Assembly: GCF_963576615.1 (NCBI RefSeq)
Contig: NC_088712.1
Location: 15,460,027 to 15,524,026, forward strand
DNA: 64,000 nt
Direction of reading: 5' to 3'
Source of the DNA: Watersipora subatra
Taxonomy: Eukaryota > Bryozoa > Gymnolaemata > Cheilostomatida > Watersiporidae
The position numbers were made by a program, and so were the translations under genes. Below the pieces are notes generated by a model, which worked only from the letters and a program-made list of their open reading frames with translations, did not search any database and was not told the DNA's origin. Positions 1 through 12,295 of the stretch are shown here, one piece after another. Position 1 is the stretch's first letter; every line of letters begins with the position of its first letter.

Positions 1-1165
1 AAAACACCCTAGCAGTCAGATTAACTGAAGCATCAAAAAAATTCCAAATAATAGAGAAAATACTTATACTTTTTAATAGAATTCTGTGCAAGCTAGTTTT
101 GAATGAGTTCAGCTCTCTTCTCTGTTATCCTAGATAAATACTTACTTGACCTTGACCTCTGGGATAAAGTGGTGTAGTTACTGCTCAAAAGTGAGCAACA
201 ACCTACATATACAATTGAGGAATATCTTCTTCTCTGTTATTATAGTTTTTTTGGCATCATCACGAAGTTGTTGCCTTTCGGTGTCTCATAAGATGGCATA
301 CTTACTGAGCATATCGAACAGGCATTCTACATTATTTGTGTGTTGACATGTGCTTTCAGCAATGCAGTTGCTGTTCCTGATTAAACTAAAAATAGTTTTT
401 GTTAGTAATTTGATATACTGTTTTTTTGTATTTTTTTAAAGAATATTTTTATGTCTGGGTTACATGTACTCTTAGAGATATTTAGAGTTTTAGATAGCCA
501 AAGTGTAGTAAACAGTCACCTTGGGTTAGATGTCAGATATTTTTGGACTGTTGCCATTTATTAATTTTCAAAACTAATGCTTTTTCTCAGTTTTTGACCT
601 GGTAAAATTTTTTGCTTCACTAAATCTTTCCTCTGCTACAGCTATGATTGGATACTTAGATATTTCAAGTAATTCCAAGTTAATGGATGGTAGTCATAAA
701 TGCTGTATAGCAATTTTGTTGAAGACCTACATGTACATGCCTGAAGTAAGCTATCTGATTGAAAGTAAATGCAATGCTTTGCAACGCTGAGTTAATGGCT
801 ACTAGTAGATATACTACAATAACTTTGAATTTTTGCCATCTATTGGTCATTGAACCAGATGGAATTGAAATTCCGCAGATCCCAAAGGCAAATCATCAAC
901 TCATTAAATGTACATTGCGTTGCTAATAGAAAGCATTAATTTATAGAACCCTCGTGCCATGAGTCATTGAGTACTGCGGCCATCTGTTTTCTTAAGCTTT
1001 TTTTTGAACAGTCGCTTGATATCTGTTTCAAGATTCAGTGAGTTTGAAGGTTTTTTAGAAAGAGAAGGGCATTGCTTGACAAATATTATTTGCTTCCCCA
1101 TTCATTTGCAGGTAAAATTTATTTTGCTACATTTTGCTATAACATATGCTTTAATTAACGATAAA
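1..1165. other. No gene seen
   Basis: AT-rich; short open frames only, none with family or domain similarity that I can recognise. Confidence 0.5.
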
Positions 1166-1592
1166 CTTCCGCAAAATTTTAATAAATTTTATCAGACTGT
1201 AAGAATATTTTTTTGATCATTTGCGATTGTTTTAGATATTTGTGATGATATGGTTGCCAGGGTGTTCTAAGAATAAAATCGACAAAAGTTGATCACCGCT
1301 AAAATGCTCAAACCAAAAAAGTGTGATTATGACGTTTATAGTTTCAAACATGAGGACAGTAAGGAGACGCATACCGCTAAAACTTAAATGCATTAGCTGA
1401 TATCAACTATAGCAAGGTTAGTGACTCGTGACGCCATTTTGCTCTTAGTTTTCTACCGAGCATTTTAATCCCGATCAAATTTGTCAATTCTAATCTTGAA
1501 ACATCCTGGTAGGCAGATCACCTCAAACATCCAAAACAATTGCGAATAATAAAAAAATTCTCACAATTTTTGATAAAATCTACTAAAACGTT
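1166..1592 (+). mobile_element. Long-TIR foldback MITE, copy 1
   Basis: The left arm (TTTTATCAG ... GCCAGGGTGTT ... AATAAAATCGAC) and the right arm (CCGATCAAATT ... CTTGAAACATCCTGG ... GATAAAATCTACT) are inverted repeats of about 130 bases. The centre contains AAAGTGTGATTATGACGTTT and GATATCAACTATAGCAA, found in the other copies. No coding capacity. Confidence 0.65.
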
Positions 1593-1881
1593 GTATAGGT
1601 TTATCTTTGATTTATTTTTATGTGTTACCTTGTAATATTTTACTACGCAAACTCAAAGGCTATCAATTTTAAGACATTGATATAGCAAAAATGTTTTGAT
1701 TTGCTTTGAAAATGAATTTTTTTACTCGATTTACCTATTAAGGTTGTGTATTCTTGTCAGTTAGGCACGCTGTTTTTACTTATGTTTCACTCCATTAAAG
1801 AGTGTATATAATTGTAGCTTTTTAGCCTCTGTAGATATTTATGTTGCAGATATTGATACGCAGTGACAGGACACGACTGAA

Positions 1882-4800
1882 ATGAAGGCTGGCTCATTTC
1901 TAGCTACGTTTTTGCTGGCCTTATTTTTAATGAGTAAGTAAAAAATATGACCCAAAATTTTGGGTCATATTTGAAAAAATTGTAAAAGATAATTTTTTCA
2001 ATTTACAGTCCTTATTAAATCTTTATTCATTTCATACCGACAGAAAATAGTTTGAAAGAGAATGGCTGCATGTTTGTTAATGCTGCAGGGTGACCACTTA
2101 TAACCACCACAATAACCTTTCACGACATAGACTTAGATCTTTTGTATAATTTCGGTTGGTTATGAGGCTAAACAGCTTTTAAGTCACCTAAATTCTGTTT
2201 AACTTAAATTACGTAGCTAAAAAGTTGTTTTGAAAAGGTAGCCTCTTGCATTTAAAAGATTTTTAATGAAATCAAACAAAATGTTGAAAATTTCACATAT
2301 TATATCATTTGTTGACAGAGTAGCATTATTTACTTGTTTTTTAATAATAATGAATTTCAGGTTATTTTTTTAATCAGTTATATTGTTTGATTTTTTATAA
2401 CTTAATATGATTCATCGTTTATCCTTTATAACATTTTACTAATTTTGTAAATTTTAAATGCTACCACACGTTTCAGTGAGTTTATTAAATCAAAATCTAG
2501 CTTTACGTTGTTTTAAAAAAACTTGTCTGATATTTTTTAGCAAAAAATTTTAAACCATTTGAAAGCTTCTTCAAATTCTGGCAGATTATAATTTTTTTTG
2601 TTGCTACCAGACGTTCAGCAATGCTTTCCTTGAAAGCTAGTGTAGGCTATAATAGCATTATGTTTGTATTAATCATACGGTAGACTGATGATCGCCTTTG
2701 ATAAAAGTGTTCATATCCATCCGCATTTCCAACCATCACAAAACGTATACTGTCATACCTTTAGATAAGAGTGCCTCAACATGCGAGAAAGTTGAGATAT
2801 GAGCTGACTTTCTAGCAAGTTTCTGCCTTGAGATATGAGTAATCTTTGAGATACAAGCATACAAAGTGGTTGTCGATAGCTACAATATGGTAGAGTATTG
2901 GAGAGGCTGCTTGTGAGAGTAGCATCGCCTGGTATTTTTTGTTAAATCATTTAAAAAAGTCTGATTAGAAAGTTGACTAAAAGTTATAGCGAACGAGAGG
3001 CAAAAGAAACTAATCGGAACTGGATATTAAGTAAGTTTAGTGAAAGATTAATACTTTGCTTCAAGTGTGTGTTCAGTAAGCTAAATTCATTGAAGTTAAA
3101 CTCAAAGTTTTTATTGCGTAGGGTCAAAAAAGTTTAGTGTACTAAACGTGTTGCTCTCAAGTCTCTCAGGCTGCCGTTACCCACAATGTCTGTCTCGAAA
3201 GCAAAAACTACAATCGGTAGTGTACATGGGGATGTTAAACTTTATTGCAGATCATAACCACTAAATAGATACTTGTTACTTTTTTACTGTAAGTATTAAT
3301 TATTACAATCAAAAATATTTTTTTATCGTAACGTCCTCTTTAGGCGGTTTTGCGCAATAAGGTAAATGATTAATTTTTATTTAGTTGTTTTATATAAAAA
3401 ATAGTGTCTTGAGGTGCGAGGCAATTTACATACGAGCTCTTGCCACAATGCATTAGGCTCAAATGTTGAAGTATGACTGCATATAAGTGACTTGCTTGCC
3501 CCATTATAAAATTCTCCTTTTACAAAGCAGTCGCTGAACCAGTAAAATACTATTCTCTCATGCAACAAACATCATGAAGGGAAGAGTAGATCAAACAATC
3601 TGCAACAGCCGATCAACATCGTCGAAGTCGTGCACCTTACTGTTGCGGATACACAGTAAAACGTTGTCAAATTTGTCATCGGCAATGTTTCCGAACATAT
3701 TTGCGTTACCTGGCCGATATCATCAATCTACAGTGTGCACAGTTGATGAGTGGCTGAAAAACAACACTTACACTTACACTTACACTTACACTTACACATT
3801 GCAATACTGTGTGAACTGCTTTTAAAAATGAGCTTGAACAAAATTATTTTAGTCGATTATGTCAGAAATATCAGAGTTTCTCAATTATTTGCAATGGTCT
3901 TTTATCTTTGAGGTCTAACTACCAAGATGTTTCAAGATTAAGATTAACAAAACCTGGTCCAGTTAAAATGTTCAGATCAAGCAAAAGTGTGATTATGATG
4001 TCTATAGTTGCAAAGAGACCGACAGAATAGAGGAACGTAACGCTTCAACTTGAATGCAATAGACGATATCAACCATGGCAATGAAAGCAAGTAGCATCAT
4101 TTCACACAAATTTCTTTTGAGTACTTTTACTACGATCAAGTTTTGTCTTGAACCACTACTCATTAGTTTTTTTAGTTAGACTATAGTTTTGTATTCTCTG
4201 TTTGTTTGATTGTTTTTTGTACGCTGGTTTTTAGTTAATTTATTTGCTGTGATACCTTGTAGAAAACATGTAAAATATGACTATTGATTACCACAATAAA
4301 AATTGCTCATATATAAACACTCGCAGGGGAGGATCTAGGAAAAAACGTGTGTGGTGCAAAATTTTGTGTAATATATCTTGGGTGAGAGAGGGTGCGCGGA
4401 GCCACCCCAAGCCATAACAAGCCCTGCTAGGCTTTTTTGTTCCTTCCCTCCCAAAGCAAGTTCTCAGTGAAATGAAATGTAATTCATTCAATTCATAATG
4501 GATTTTAAATCTTTTTTTTGCCGTATATAGGGTGGTGCATTTGCACCATATGCACCACAATAGATCCGCCCCTGACTCGGGCTGTCAGATCACTGCAAAC
4601 ATCAAAAACAACCGGAAGTAGTAAAAATGCCAAAACTTACAGTTAAACTCTTCTAATATTTGGTGCAAGTTTATCATTAACCCTACTTGATATAAACAGT
4701 TCCAGTTGAATGTTGAATAGGTTTGGACATGTCTCAGGGTGAGATTGAAGGATACCTGTACTGCAGAAGAAACACTTGCGAAGCGGCTTGCACTGGCAAA

Positions 4801-5067
4801 TTTCGTTGCCATAGCGGAAGTTGTGGAAGGTTTCAGAGGTGCGAATGCTTTCTATGCCCGACCTGTAACAATTATTCATGCAACGAAAGTTGCCGCAAGC
4901 AAGGATTTATAAGTGGACGATGCCCAAGAGGTGCTGGAACTACTAGAGATTGTGTGTGCATGAGAGGGTGCGATAAAGACTACTATTGCTACTTTGAATG
5001 TAAATATAGAGCAAACTGTCACAAAGGTAGTTGCATTAATGGAAAATGCCAATGTCATTTTTGTTAG
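1882..5067 (+). CDS. Gene 1: secreted three-module CS-alpha-beta (defensin-like) protein, two coding exons
   Basis: Coding exons are 1882-1933 and 4721-5067. Exon 1 encodes MKAGSFLATFLLALFLM, a hydrophobic signal peptide, and ends at a GTAAGT donor in phase 1; exon 2 follows a TAG acceptor and gives 132 residues in all. The mature part has 22 cysteines: module 1 (8 Cys, about residues 32-63), module 2 (6 Cys, 66-98) and module 3 (8 Cys, ending at the last residue). Each has the Cx(4-5)CxxxC ... CxC order of the defensin CS-alpha-beta fold. It is probably an extracellular effector such as an antimicrobial peptide; that is inference. The 2.8-kb intron contains two transposon remnants and a hexanucleotide repeat. 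AATAAA signals lie at 5333 and 5377. The exon 2 frame is certain by cysteine pattern; the exon pairing is predicted. Confidence 0.85.
2747..3484. mobile_element. Mariner-like non-autonomous element A
   Basis: The left end reads CTGTCATACCTTTAGATAAG and CTCAACATGCGAG; the right end is the complement (CATACGAGCTC, CTCAAATGTTGAAGTATGACTG). This CAGTCATACCTYRACATRCGAG terminal motif is usual in mariner/Tc1-type elements. Internal sequence (GTTCAGTAAGCTAAATTCAT, CTCAAGTCTCTCAGGCTGCC) recurs in element B. No transposase frame. It lies in the gene 1 intron. Confidence 0.6.
3766..3797 (+). repeat. (CTTACA)n microsatellite
   Basis: About five uninterrupted CTTACA units in the gene 1 intron. It contains repeated ACTTAC, the complement of a splice donor. 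Confidence 0.85.
3862..4665 (+). mobile_element. Long-TIR foldback MITE, copy 2, split by later insertions
   Basis: The left arm and centre run from about 3862 to 4156 (CCAAGATGTTTCAAGATTAA, AAGTGTGATTATGATGTCTA), and the right arm resumes at about 4584 (TGTCAGATCACTGCAAACAT). The interval holds a 251-base hAT-like element and about 170 bases of other DNA. It ends just before the gene 1 exon 2 acceptor at 4720. Confidence 0.55.
4324..4574. mobile_element. hAT-like MITE nested in foldback copy 2
   Basis: Ends are CAGGGGAGGATCTA and its complement TAGATCCGCCCCTG (13 of 14 match), flanked by the 5-base direct repeat ACTCG (4319-4323 and 4575-4579). No reading frame of transposase type is present. 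The TIR is of the CAGGGGCGGATC kind usual in hAT MITEs; the short flanking repeat makes the superfamily uncertain. Confidence 0.65.
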
Positions 5068-5623
5068 CAAATTATAGTACACATCTTCTAGCGCAGATGT
5101 ACCATATATGAGACTATTGCTTAGTTGTAGACTTCAAGATCTGTAGCAACTAGATAGAATTTCTGAATTTAAATGAAACTAATATATGCATATACATTGT
5201 ACTTAAAAAGTGTATGAACAGACTTATTCGTTCACACAACAGAACTAAAGAGTTTTTCTACGACAATTTTTCTACTTTCTACCTTTTGGGTAGTGTGAAA
5301 ATGATTTATGTCTACAAATATTCAAATTTATAAATAAACAGCTTCATATAAGTTAAACTAAATGTTGTATGTATGAAATAAAATTAATTTTCTGTGCAAA
5401 AACCTTTTTATTACTCGAGCAATGCCAGATATTCACCTAGTTTTAACATAAAATCCAAAATTTAGTAAAAGATCTAAGCACTGTCATACATCTAAAAACA
5501 AAACGAACCATCTTCAAATTACTGTTACCTATATATATATACAATATAAACATTATTTATATGTATATTATATATATTATACATATAGTGCACAAATAAT
5601 AAATATACATAAGTTATGCATAT

Positions 5624-5625
<2 letters not shown>

Positions 5626-5707
<82 letters not shown>
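5626..5707. repeat. (AT)n microsatellite
   Basis: About 35 AT dinucleotides without interruption, at the tail side of the SINE at 5.8 kb. Confidence 0.9.
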
Positions 5708-5789
5708 AGTCTTGTCAGTCTATAATTATTGTTCAGTGTTTGTCTGTCTTCTGTTGTTTGTGTGTCTAGTTACAGTAATTAAAATCTTT

Positions 5790-5890
5790 CAGCAATAACT
5801 AAGCATCACACTGGAATTAAACTTGCAATCACTAATTTTGCTAACTCGCAACCTAATCACTACGCTATGTTGTCCTTGCTAAACTATGGA
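5790..5890 (-). mobile_element. tRNA-derived SINE head (family shared with 16.4 kb)
   Basis: On the minus strand, box A-like TAGTGATTAGGTTGC (about 5848-5862) and box B-like AAGTTTAATTCC (about 5813-5824) are 25-30 bases apart. Downstream on that strand come TTTTAATTACTG and an (AT)n tail at 5626-5707, the same order as at 16.4 kb. Confidence 0.5.
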
Positions 5891-6867
5891 GCAACTGTGC
5901 ATATACTTATACAGCGCTTGCGAAAATACTATTATTCACTACTATGATTGTGTGAGAGATCATGATGTGTAATGTAAAAACTTGCTTCACGGCTCTTATT
6001 ATAGTAAAGGTTTAAACTAGCTTTCGTTATTAGTTACTGGCTACTAGTTACTGGTTTAAGTGGCTCAAATTCATTGGATAATTCTGTTAATACCCAAGCA
6101 ATGCCAAGCATTCATCTTATTTGATAAAAAGAGAAAAACCTGACTGCCAGTTTGAGCACAAAACTAGAATTGAAAAAAACTAATTGTATAATGCTGCCGA
6201 ATGCTAGATAAAATATCTTATTGCAAAAAATACTTTATAAAAAGTAAAACTCTAACATAAACCGAAATATACTATCTAAAAAAAAGGTAAGCATATAGGT
6301 AATATTTTTATTATGATAGTCTCAAGGTTTTAGAGCCTTTAATTAAACTTGACTGCAGGTACACTTCAACCTGCAATTTTACATAAAAATTGTTTATTTC
6401 CATAATCTTCACATTTTATTCCATCATAAACTCTACAACATAATTGCATCAATGACGCTAATTATACATAATAAAAATGTCAAAAAATCGTCAATATATC
6501 ATGGACTAATTACCAATTTTTAAAACTTTCATTTTTTATGTAAATAAGATGTTATATGGTGGCATAATAAAAATTGAGAAAGTTTGCAAAACTTTGAGAA
6601 ATTCTTTAAATTCTACGTAAGAATCTCAAAATAAAAACTCTTACCTATATGTATGCAACTATGAAAAAGAACGTTGCTGAATCCTCTTTGATAGCAAGTA
6701 GGTGTTTTCAAAAAATATATTTTATGTCTCTATTGTACATAACCAGCAGACCCGTGTGCAGCTATTTATTAAAAAGTACATGTAAACAACTTAGTAAAGC
6801 ATGTCAAAGGATATAGGCTTGGTTCACTGATTAATATATGCGCCAACAAAATCTCAAAAGATATCTT
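5891..6867. other. Intergenic, nothing recognised
   Basis: AT-rich sequence with stops in all frames. Confidence 0.5.
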
Positions 6868-7287
6868 ATCACATAGTATACACTCTCAACACATCGTATA
6901 AACTCTCATCACATAGTATACACTCTCATCACATAGTATACCCTCTCATCACATAGTATACACTCTGATCACATTGTATACACTCTCATCACATAGTATA
7001 CACTCCCATCACATAGTATACACTCTCATCACGCAGCATACACTCTCATCACATAGTATCTACTCCCATCACATAGTATACACTCTCATCACATAGTATA
7101 CACTCTCATCACATTTTATACACTCTCATCACATAGTATACACTCCCATTACGTAGTATACACTCTCATCACACTGCATACACTCTCATCACATAGTATC
7201 CACTCCCATTACATAGTATACACTCTCATCACATAGTATACACTCTCATCACATGGTATACACTCTGATCACATAGTATACACTCTC
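6868..7287 (+). repeat. 20-bp minisatellite, about 21 copies
   Basis: Unit ACATAGTATACACTCTCATC, with point differences (CTCCCATT, ATGGTATA, ACTGCATA) but a constant period. No coding frame is maintained. Confidence 0.9.
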
Positions 7288-7444
7288 TGGCCTTAGAAAA
7301 AACATTTGTTCTAAATTTTTTTTGTGAGAGGAGTGCTAATGCATATATTAATTGTATGATGATAATCAAAACTACTTGTAGTATAGAAAAAAGAAGTGCT
7401 TTATAGTGATGAATGTACGACACTTTATATGAATGACTGCTGAC

Positions 7445-7875
7445 AGCAACTCTCTCCTCGTTTTTGTCTCCGCCTTCGTCTCCGTCTTTGCCTCTGTCTC
7501 TGTCTCCATCTCCGCCTTCCTCTTCGCCTCCGCCTTCCTCTCTGCCTGCGCCTCCGTCTTTGCCTCTTCCCTGTCTTCGCCTCTGTCTCTGCCTCTGTCT
7601 CCGCCTCAGCCTCCGTTTCTGCCTCCACCTCCGCCTCAGCCTCAGCCTCAGCCTCCGCTTTTGTCTTTGCCTCTCTCTCTCCGCCTCTCTGTCGCGTTCT
7701 CTCTCTCTTTTTCTCTCTCAGTCTTTTTCTCCCTCTCTCAGTCTTATTTTCTCTCTTTTCTCTCTCTCTCTTTCACCTTCTTTCCCTCTCCCTCTCTCTC
7801 CCTCTCTCTCTCTCTCTCCTTCTCTCTCTCTCTCCCTCCCTCCTTCCCTCCCCCTCCCTCCCTCCCTCCCTCCCT

Positions 7876-7916
<41 letters not shown>

Positions 7917-8254
7917 CCCTCTCTCTCTCACCCTCTCTCTCTCTCCCTCTCTCTCTCTCCCTCTCTCTCTCTTCTTCTTTCCCTCTCTCTCCCTCTATGT
8001 CTTTCCTTCTCTCTCTCTTTCTATCTCTATCTTTTTCTCTTTTTTTCTCTCTCTCCCTCTCTCTCTCCCTCTCTCTCTCCTTCTTTCCCTCTCTCTCTCC
8101 CTCTATGTCTTTCTTTCTCTCTCTCTTTCTATCTCTATCTTTCTCTCTCTTTCTCTCTCTCTCAGTCTTTTTCTCCCTCTCTCTCTCCTTCTTTCCCTCT
8201 CTCTCTCCCTTTATGTCTTTCTTTCTCTCTCTCTTTCTATCTCTATCTTTCTGA

Positions 8255-8301
<47 letters not shown>

Positions 8302-8325
8302 CCTCTCTTATTCTTTCTCTCAGTC
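7445..8325 (+). repeat. 0.9-kb polypyrimidine tract
   Basis: The plus strand is almost purely C and T: first degenerate GCCTCCGTCTCT hexamers (7445-7690), then long CTCTCTCT and CCCTCCCT runs, then a repeat of about 120 bases around TTTCTATCTCTATCTTTCTC. Reading frames across it are low-complexity Ser/Pro/Leu artefacts, not genes. Confidence 0.92.
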
Positions 8326-9263
8326 GGTCATTTTGACCATGGCTGTCAAATAATTTAAGCTTGATCACTGACTTCCATTCAGCTGTGTTTTTTTGCAACA
8401 TCTTGCCATCTGTTTGAGTCTAGTTCCCTCAATATCATGTTACACTTCACTACATTTCAGTATTTTAGTCTTGTTCGACCCTGATGTTTATTTTCTTTTG
8501 TAGAGTCAAAAATATAATAATTGCAATAGCATGATAACTGTAATAATATAATATTACTGTGTATGCCTTGCGTTGTATTAGCGTGTAGTGACAGCACCAA
8601 AAATTCTTTATAACAAACAGTAAATCTAATCATATTTCTGATTTTGAGAGCAGATGTAATTTTACTTTTTTTGCGGTTACCAGGTAAGCCTGGTGCTACA
8701 CCAGCTGGAAGCCTTTAGCCAAGCCAACCATTGATTAAAATAGTACACCACACTACTCACTAATAACTTTTAAATGTGAGCAACTTTTTTGTAAAATTGA
8801 AGTTTGTGGGCTGATTTGCCGTAGATTGCTTTCTACCGCAATAAAGTGGCACCACAAAATTTTCTTTTTGTTCAGATTTTTATTGCCATTAATTTTTTTC
8901 TTGTGATCATTGCCATACAAGCATGCAATTAGTAAAAAAACTGACATAGAAACAAAACAAACTAGCAAACCCTGTAACACAAACATCAGCTAATGCTACA
9001 ATTTCATTCACAACTATGATAGCAGACCAATATACTGTCTTGAAACATTTTGTTTTCATTTAGATTATAAATAGTTATGACCACTGAAGAGAGGGTTGTG
9101 TCAGGGTTTGAAGCAATAGATGACCAAAAGTCAAAAGAAATAATAAATTGTGGGATCACCTAATACCACAACTGCTGCAAAACATTGCAGCAAGCACTGT
9201 GATGCATCAATAAGCAGACATGAAATATATGGCAATTGCTATGCTGCTGGAAATATCAAGCAT

Positions 9264-9450
9264 GGGAGTTGTCCAACTATCACAGCTGATGCAATGTGAA
9301 TATATGGGACATCAGTTCGATTGGGAGCTGTCCAACCATCACAGCTGATGCAATGTGAATATATGGGACATCAGTTCGATTGGGAGTTGTCCAACCATCA
9401 CAGCTGATGCAATGTAAATATATGGGACATCAGTTCGATTGGGAGTTGTC
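9264..9450 (+). repeat. 59-bp tandem repeat, three copies plus
   Basis: GGGAGTTGTCCAACTATCAC starts at 9264, 9323, 9382 and, partially, 9441; copies differ by only a few bases. Confidence 0.9.
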
Positions 9451-10869
9451 TGATCATTATAATGAAAAGCTTAATGAATGAAAAACAGCATGAAATTGTT
9501 ACTAAATCACGATTATTATTGATCAACACCACTTAATATGAAAGAGACTAACTAGTTACAACAATTATTAATGGATATTCAGCGAAGCAAACAACTCTAC
9601 AGAGTATCAGGCAAAAATGGAGGTATATCGCCAATATTACAGGAGCCAGCCAAATTTATGACTTGTTGGAGCGAAGAAGCAGCCGGCCTGCACCAGATCA
9701 GTAACCAGCCATCAGTGAAAGAACCATTTACAACACTTTATTTAGTATATTTAGTTATAGCTTATAACATCATTATAGTCTAGAAAATGTTGTATTGTAG
9801 AGCAGTAGAAAAATATAGCATAATTATTCATTAACTCAGATATTGTATTTTATGAGAAAATATTGATGAAATGGTTGTAAAAAGAATGGCATAATATGAT
9901 AATAGTTTCTCTTGCTTCATATAAATTAGCTAGCTAGTAGCGTCTTAGAACGAGGATTACTGTAAAATTAATTTTATAATGCTGCCATTGTTAGTTTTTG
10001 AGTTATGGCCAGTTTTGTACAATTTGTTACCGGACTTAGAATATTTTTCACTTCTCATTCACTTGTCGTCATGGAATCCCAACCACAGTAAGGAATTTTA
10101 GCTCACTGTAAGGAATCTGAAATAGAAATTACACAAAAGCTTACGCAAAGACCGCAAGTAAAACACAACCAACCAATGACATTCGACAATGGCTCAAGGA
10201 CAAGTGTAAAAGAGGGGCAAAATCAAGGGAAGAGCAGGAGAAGCTGGCAGCGAGCCAAGCAGGAGCAGGAGAAGCTGGCAGTGAGCCAGACGGCAAAGGG
10301 GAGCCACGAAGAAGAGCCAAGATAGGAGGATTAACATAAGCTCAAGATAGCCAAGGAGCCAGCAGCAACCAGCTCGCCGAGGATAGACCCAACAAACACG
10401 ATTCACTCAAAAGGAGGTGGCAAGCCAGGAAGCCATAAAGCCCTGAGAGAAGAGAGCTAAGAGAAGAGAGCCGCCCCTGTTTACAGTAAGAGCTACTACT
10501 ACACGCCTAACAGATACGTACTCATTTAACCTAGTAAGGCCATAACAAATAGGGCTAAGTATAAAAGCATATTGTTATTTTTGCTTGAGCTAGTAAGCCT
10601 TGACAGAATAATTGTTATTTTGACCTTTGGAGAAAAATAGAGTTCACAGACGCTTAGAAACAAACCACTGGCGTGTTATTGTCAATTATAAGATAATTAC
10701 CTGCAAAGAGTTGCCCACAAGAGATAGTAGGCCTCATAATCTCAATAATACTTGATACTTGGGCTCATCGATACAGCAACGCCTTACTATCAAAACAAAT
10801 TGCAAGGATAACTATAATAGTGCCCATCTCTTTTGATTGAGTTGCTATTTCAATTTTGCTTTATAGCAA

Positions 10870-10975
10870 CGGTCTGATTTTTGTGGGGCAGAAGTGCCAC
10901 TTTGTCTGCGGTCAAAATTTGTCTTGGGAGAAATTGAACTCAAGGTCCAGAGGCTAACCATTACACATAGAACCA
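10870..10975 (-). mobile_element. tRNA-derived SINE head
   Basis: Minus strand: box A-like TGTAATGGTTAGCC (10965-10952), box B-like GAGTTCAATTTCTCC (10941-10927). No acceptor stem pairing of a real tRNA gene. Confidence 0.45.
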
Positions 10976-12295
10976 TAAAACCATAAAACCATAGAACCAT
11001 TGTAGTATTTTACTCAAAGGAAACTCACAAAAGCAGTAAATTTCATATTATTATTTAAATATCAAATTATCATTATTAGCCTACTTTTTATATTCATTAT
11101 TATAATAAATTTAAAATAAATATAATAAATTAAATTAGTTAAAATTTCTCCCTTGACAGTTGCAACACAACAGTTTCAGTTTCAATTTAGTTTACAGTTT
11201 CAGTTTCCAAGCAATACAGAACAGATTATACAATGATTTTAAAATGCTAGGTTTAAACACCTTTTTCAATAAAAGTTTTTCTAAATGTTGTTTTAGTTGC
11301 CTTTGACTACAATAAGCCAATTTAAAATAAATTATTTAAATAACAAAATCTAAACTTTGAAAAAGTTTATTCCTTTTGTTAGCTATTTTAAGTGCTAGAA
11401 CAATTATTGTGTGTAATATAGTACATAAATCATAAATGGTGAGTTCTTCCTCAATAAATATGTTAACTGCTTGCATGATGGTTTTACTAGGTAAGAAATA
11501 TAGTTGTCTTTTCTATTCTTCAAACATGCCTCTGAAACAAAAAAAACTATTCATATTGCTAGTGTACAACTAGACATACAACACGGAAGACCTTAGAAGA
11601 CCGTTGACCTTGGCGCCATTAGTAGAGCAGCTTTCTGAGAGTAAAATCAGTTTGTCCTTAAAGAAACACAAAATAGAGCAACAGCAGCAATTCTTTAAAG
11701 CTCAGAACATCCAACAGCATTGATAAAATGGTTATTTATAGTGCGATTTGGTCTCTTTCTAGTATGGTGTTAAATTTTTTTGCAGATTTGAATTTTAAAA
11801 ACTGATTCATTTTTACAGTTTATAGCATCATTGCAGATTCAAGGAAGCTTATTTGAACAACGTTAGCATGAAAATAAACAGATCAAATTGTATTTACCTA
11901 ATGAATAGGAAACATTGATGCAGCAAAAAAATGCCAACAGACCCTTTCTATAAGTTGAGTTTTTGAGTTAATACATTTTTGTAGTATTTGTAGTAGACTT
12001 ACAACATACAGTACTTTGATAACATAAAAAAGTAGTTAAATTCAGCTGAAATAGACTACCAACAGCTGCTACATGTGAAGTCAAATGTTGAGAAATATTG
12101 CATGCAGCAGATATACTGCAATTACTTTAGCAAGCATTTATTGTTAGTACCAAATTTGATGACTATGTTGAACAATAATTGAATAATGCGCAAAACTATT
12201 TTAATTGTCCATCAATTCAAATAGATAATAACTGCAGTTTTATTTTACCTGCAAAATAAATGCCAAAAGTTTACAAGATAAGTTTATGAATATGG

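Larger units (their letters stand above)
8330..12135. other. Intergenic with an unidentified less AT-rich block at 10.14-10.76 kb
   Basis: Apart from the 59-bp repeat and SINE, 10140-10480 stands out in base composition and contains a short direct repeat (GAGCAGGAGAAGCTGGCAG at two places); TATAAAAGC lies at 10560. It could be part of an old transposon or a promoter; I cannot name it. The rest shows nothing. Confidence 0.35.

Noticed and set aside
7433-8336. Ser/Pro/Leu-rich frames of 270-290 codons
   Set aside because: They are translations of the polypyrimidine tract in two frames at once; not coding.
9571-9783. Frame of 70 codons after the 59-bp repeat
   Set aside because: No recognisable domain, no splice or polyadenylation context, ordinary length for chance.
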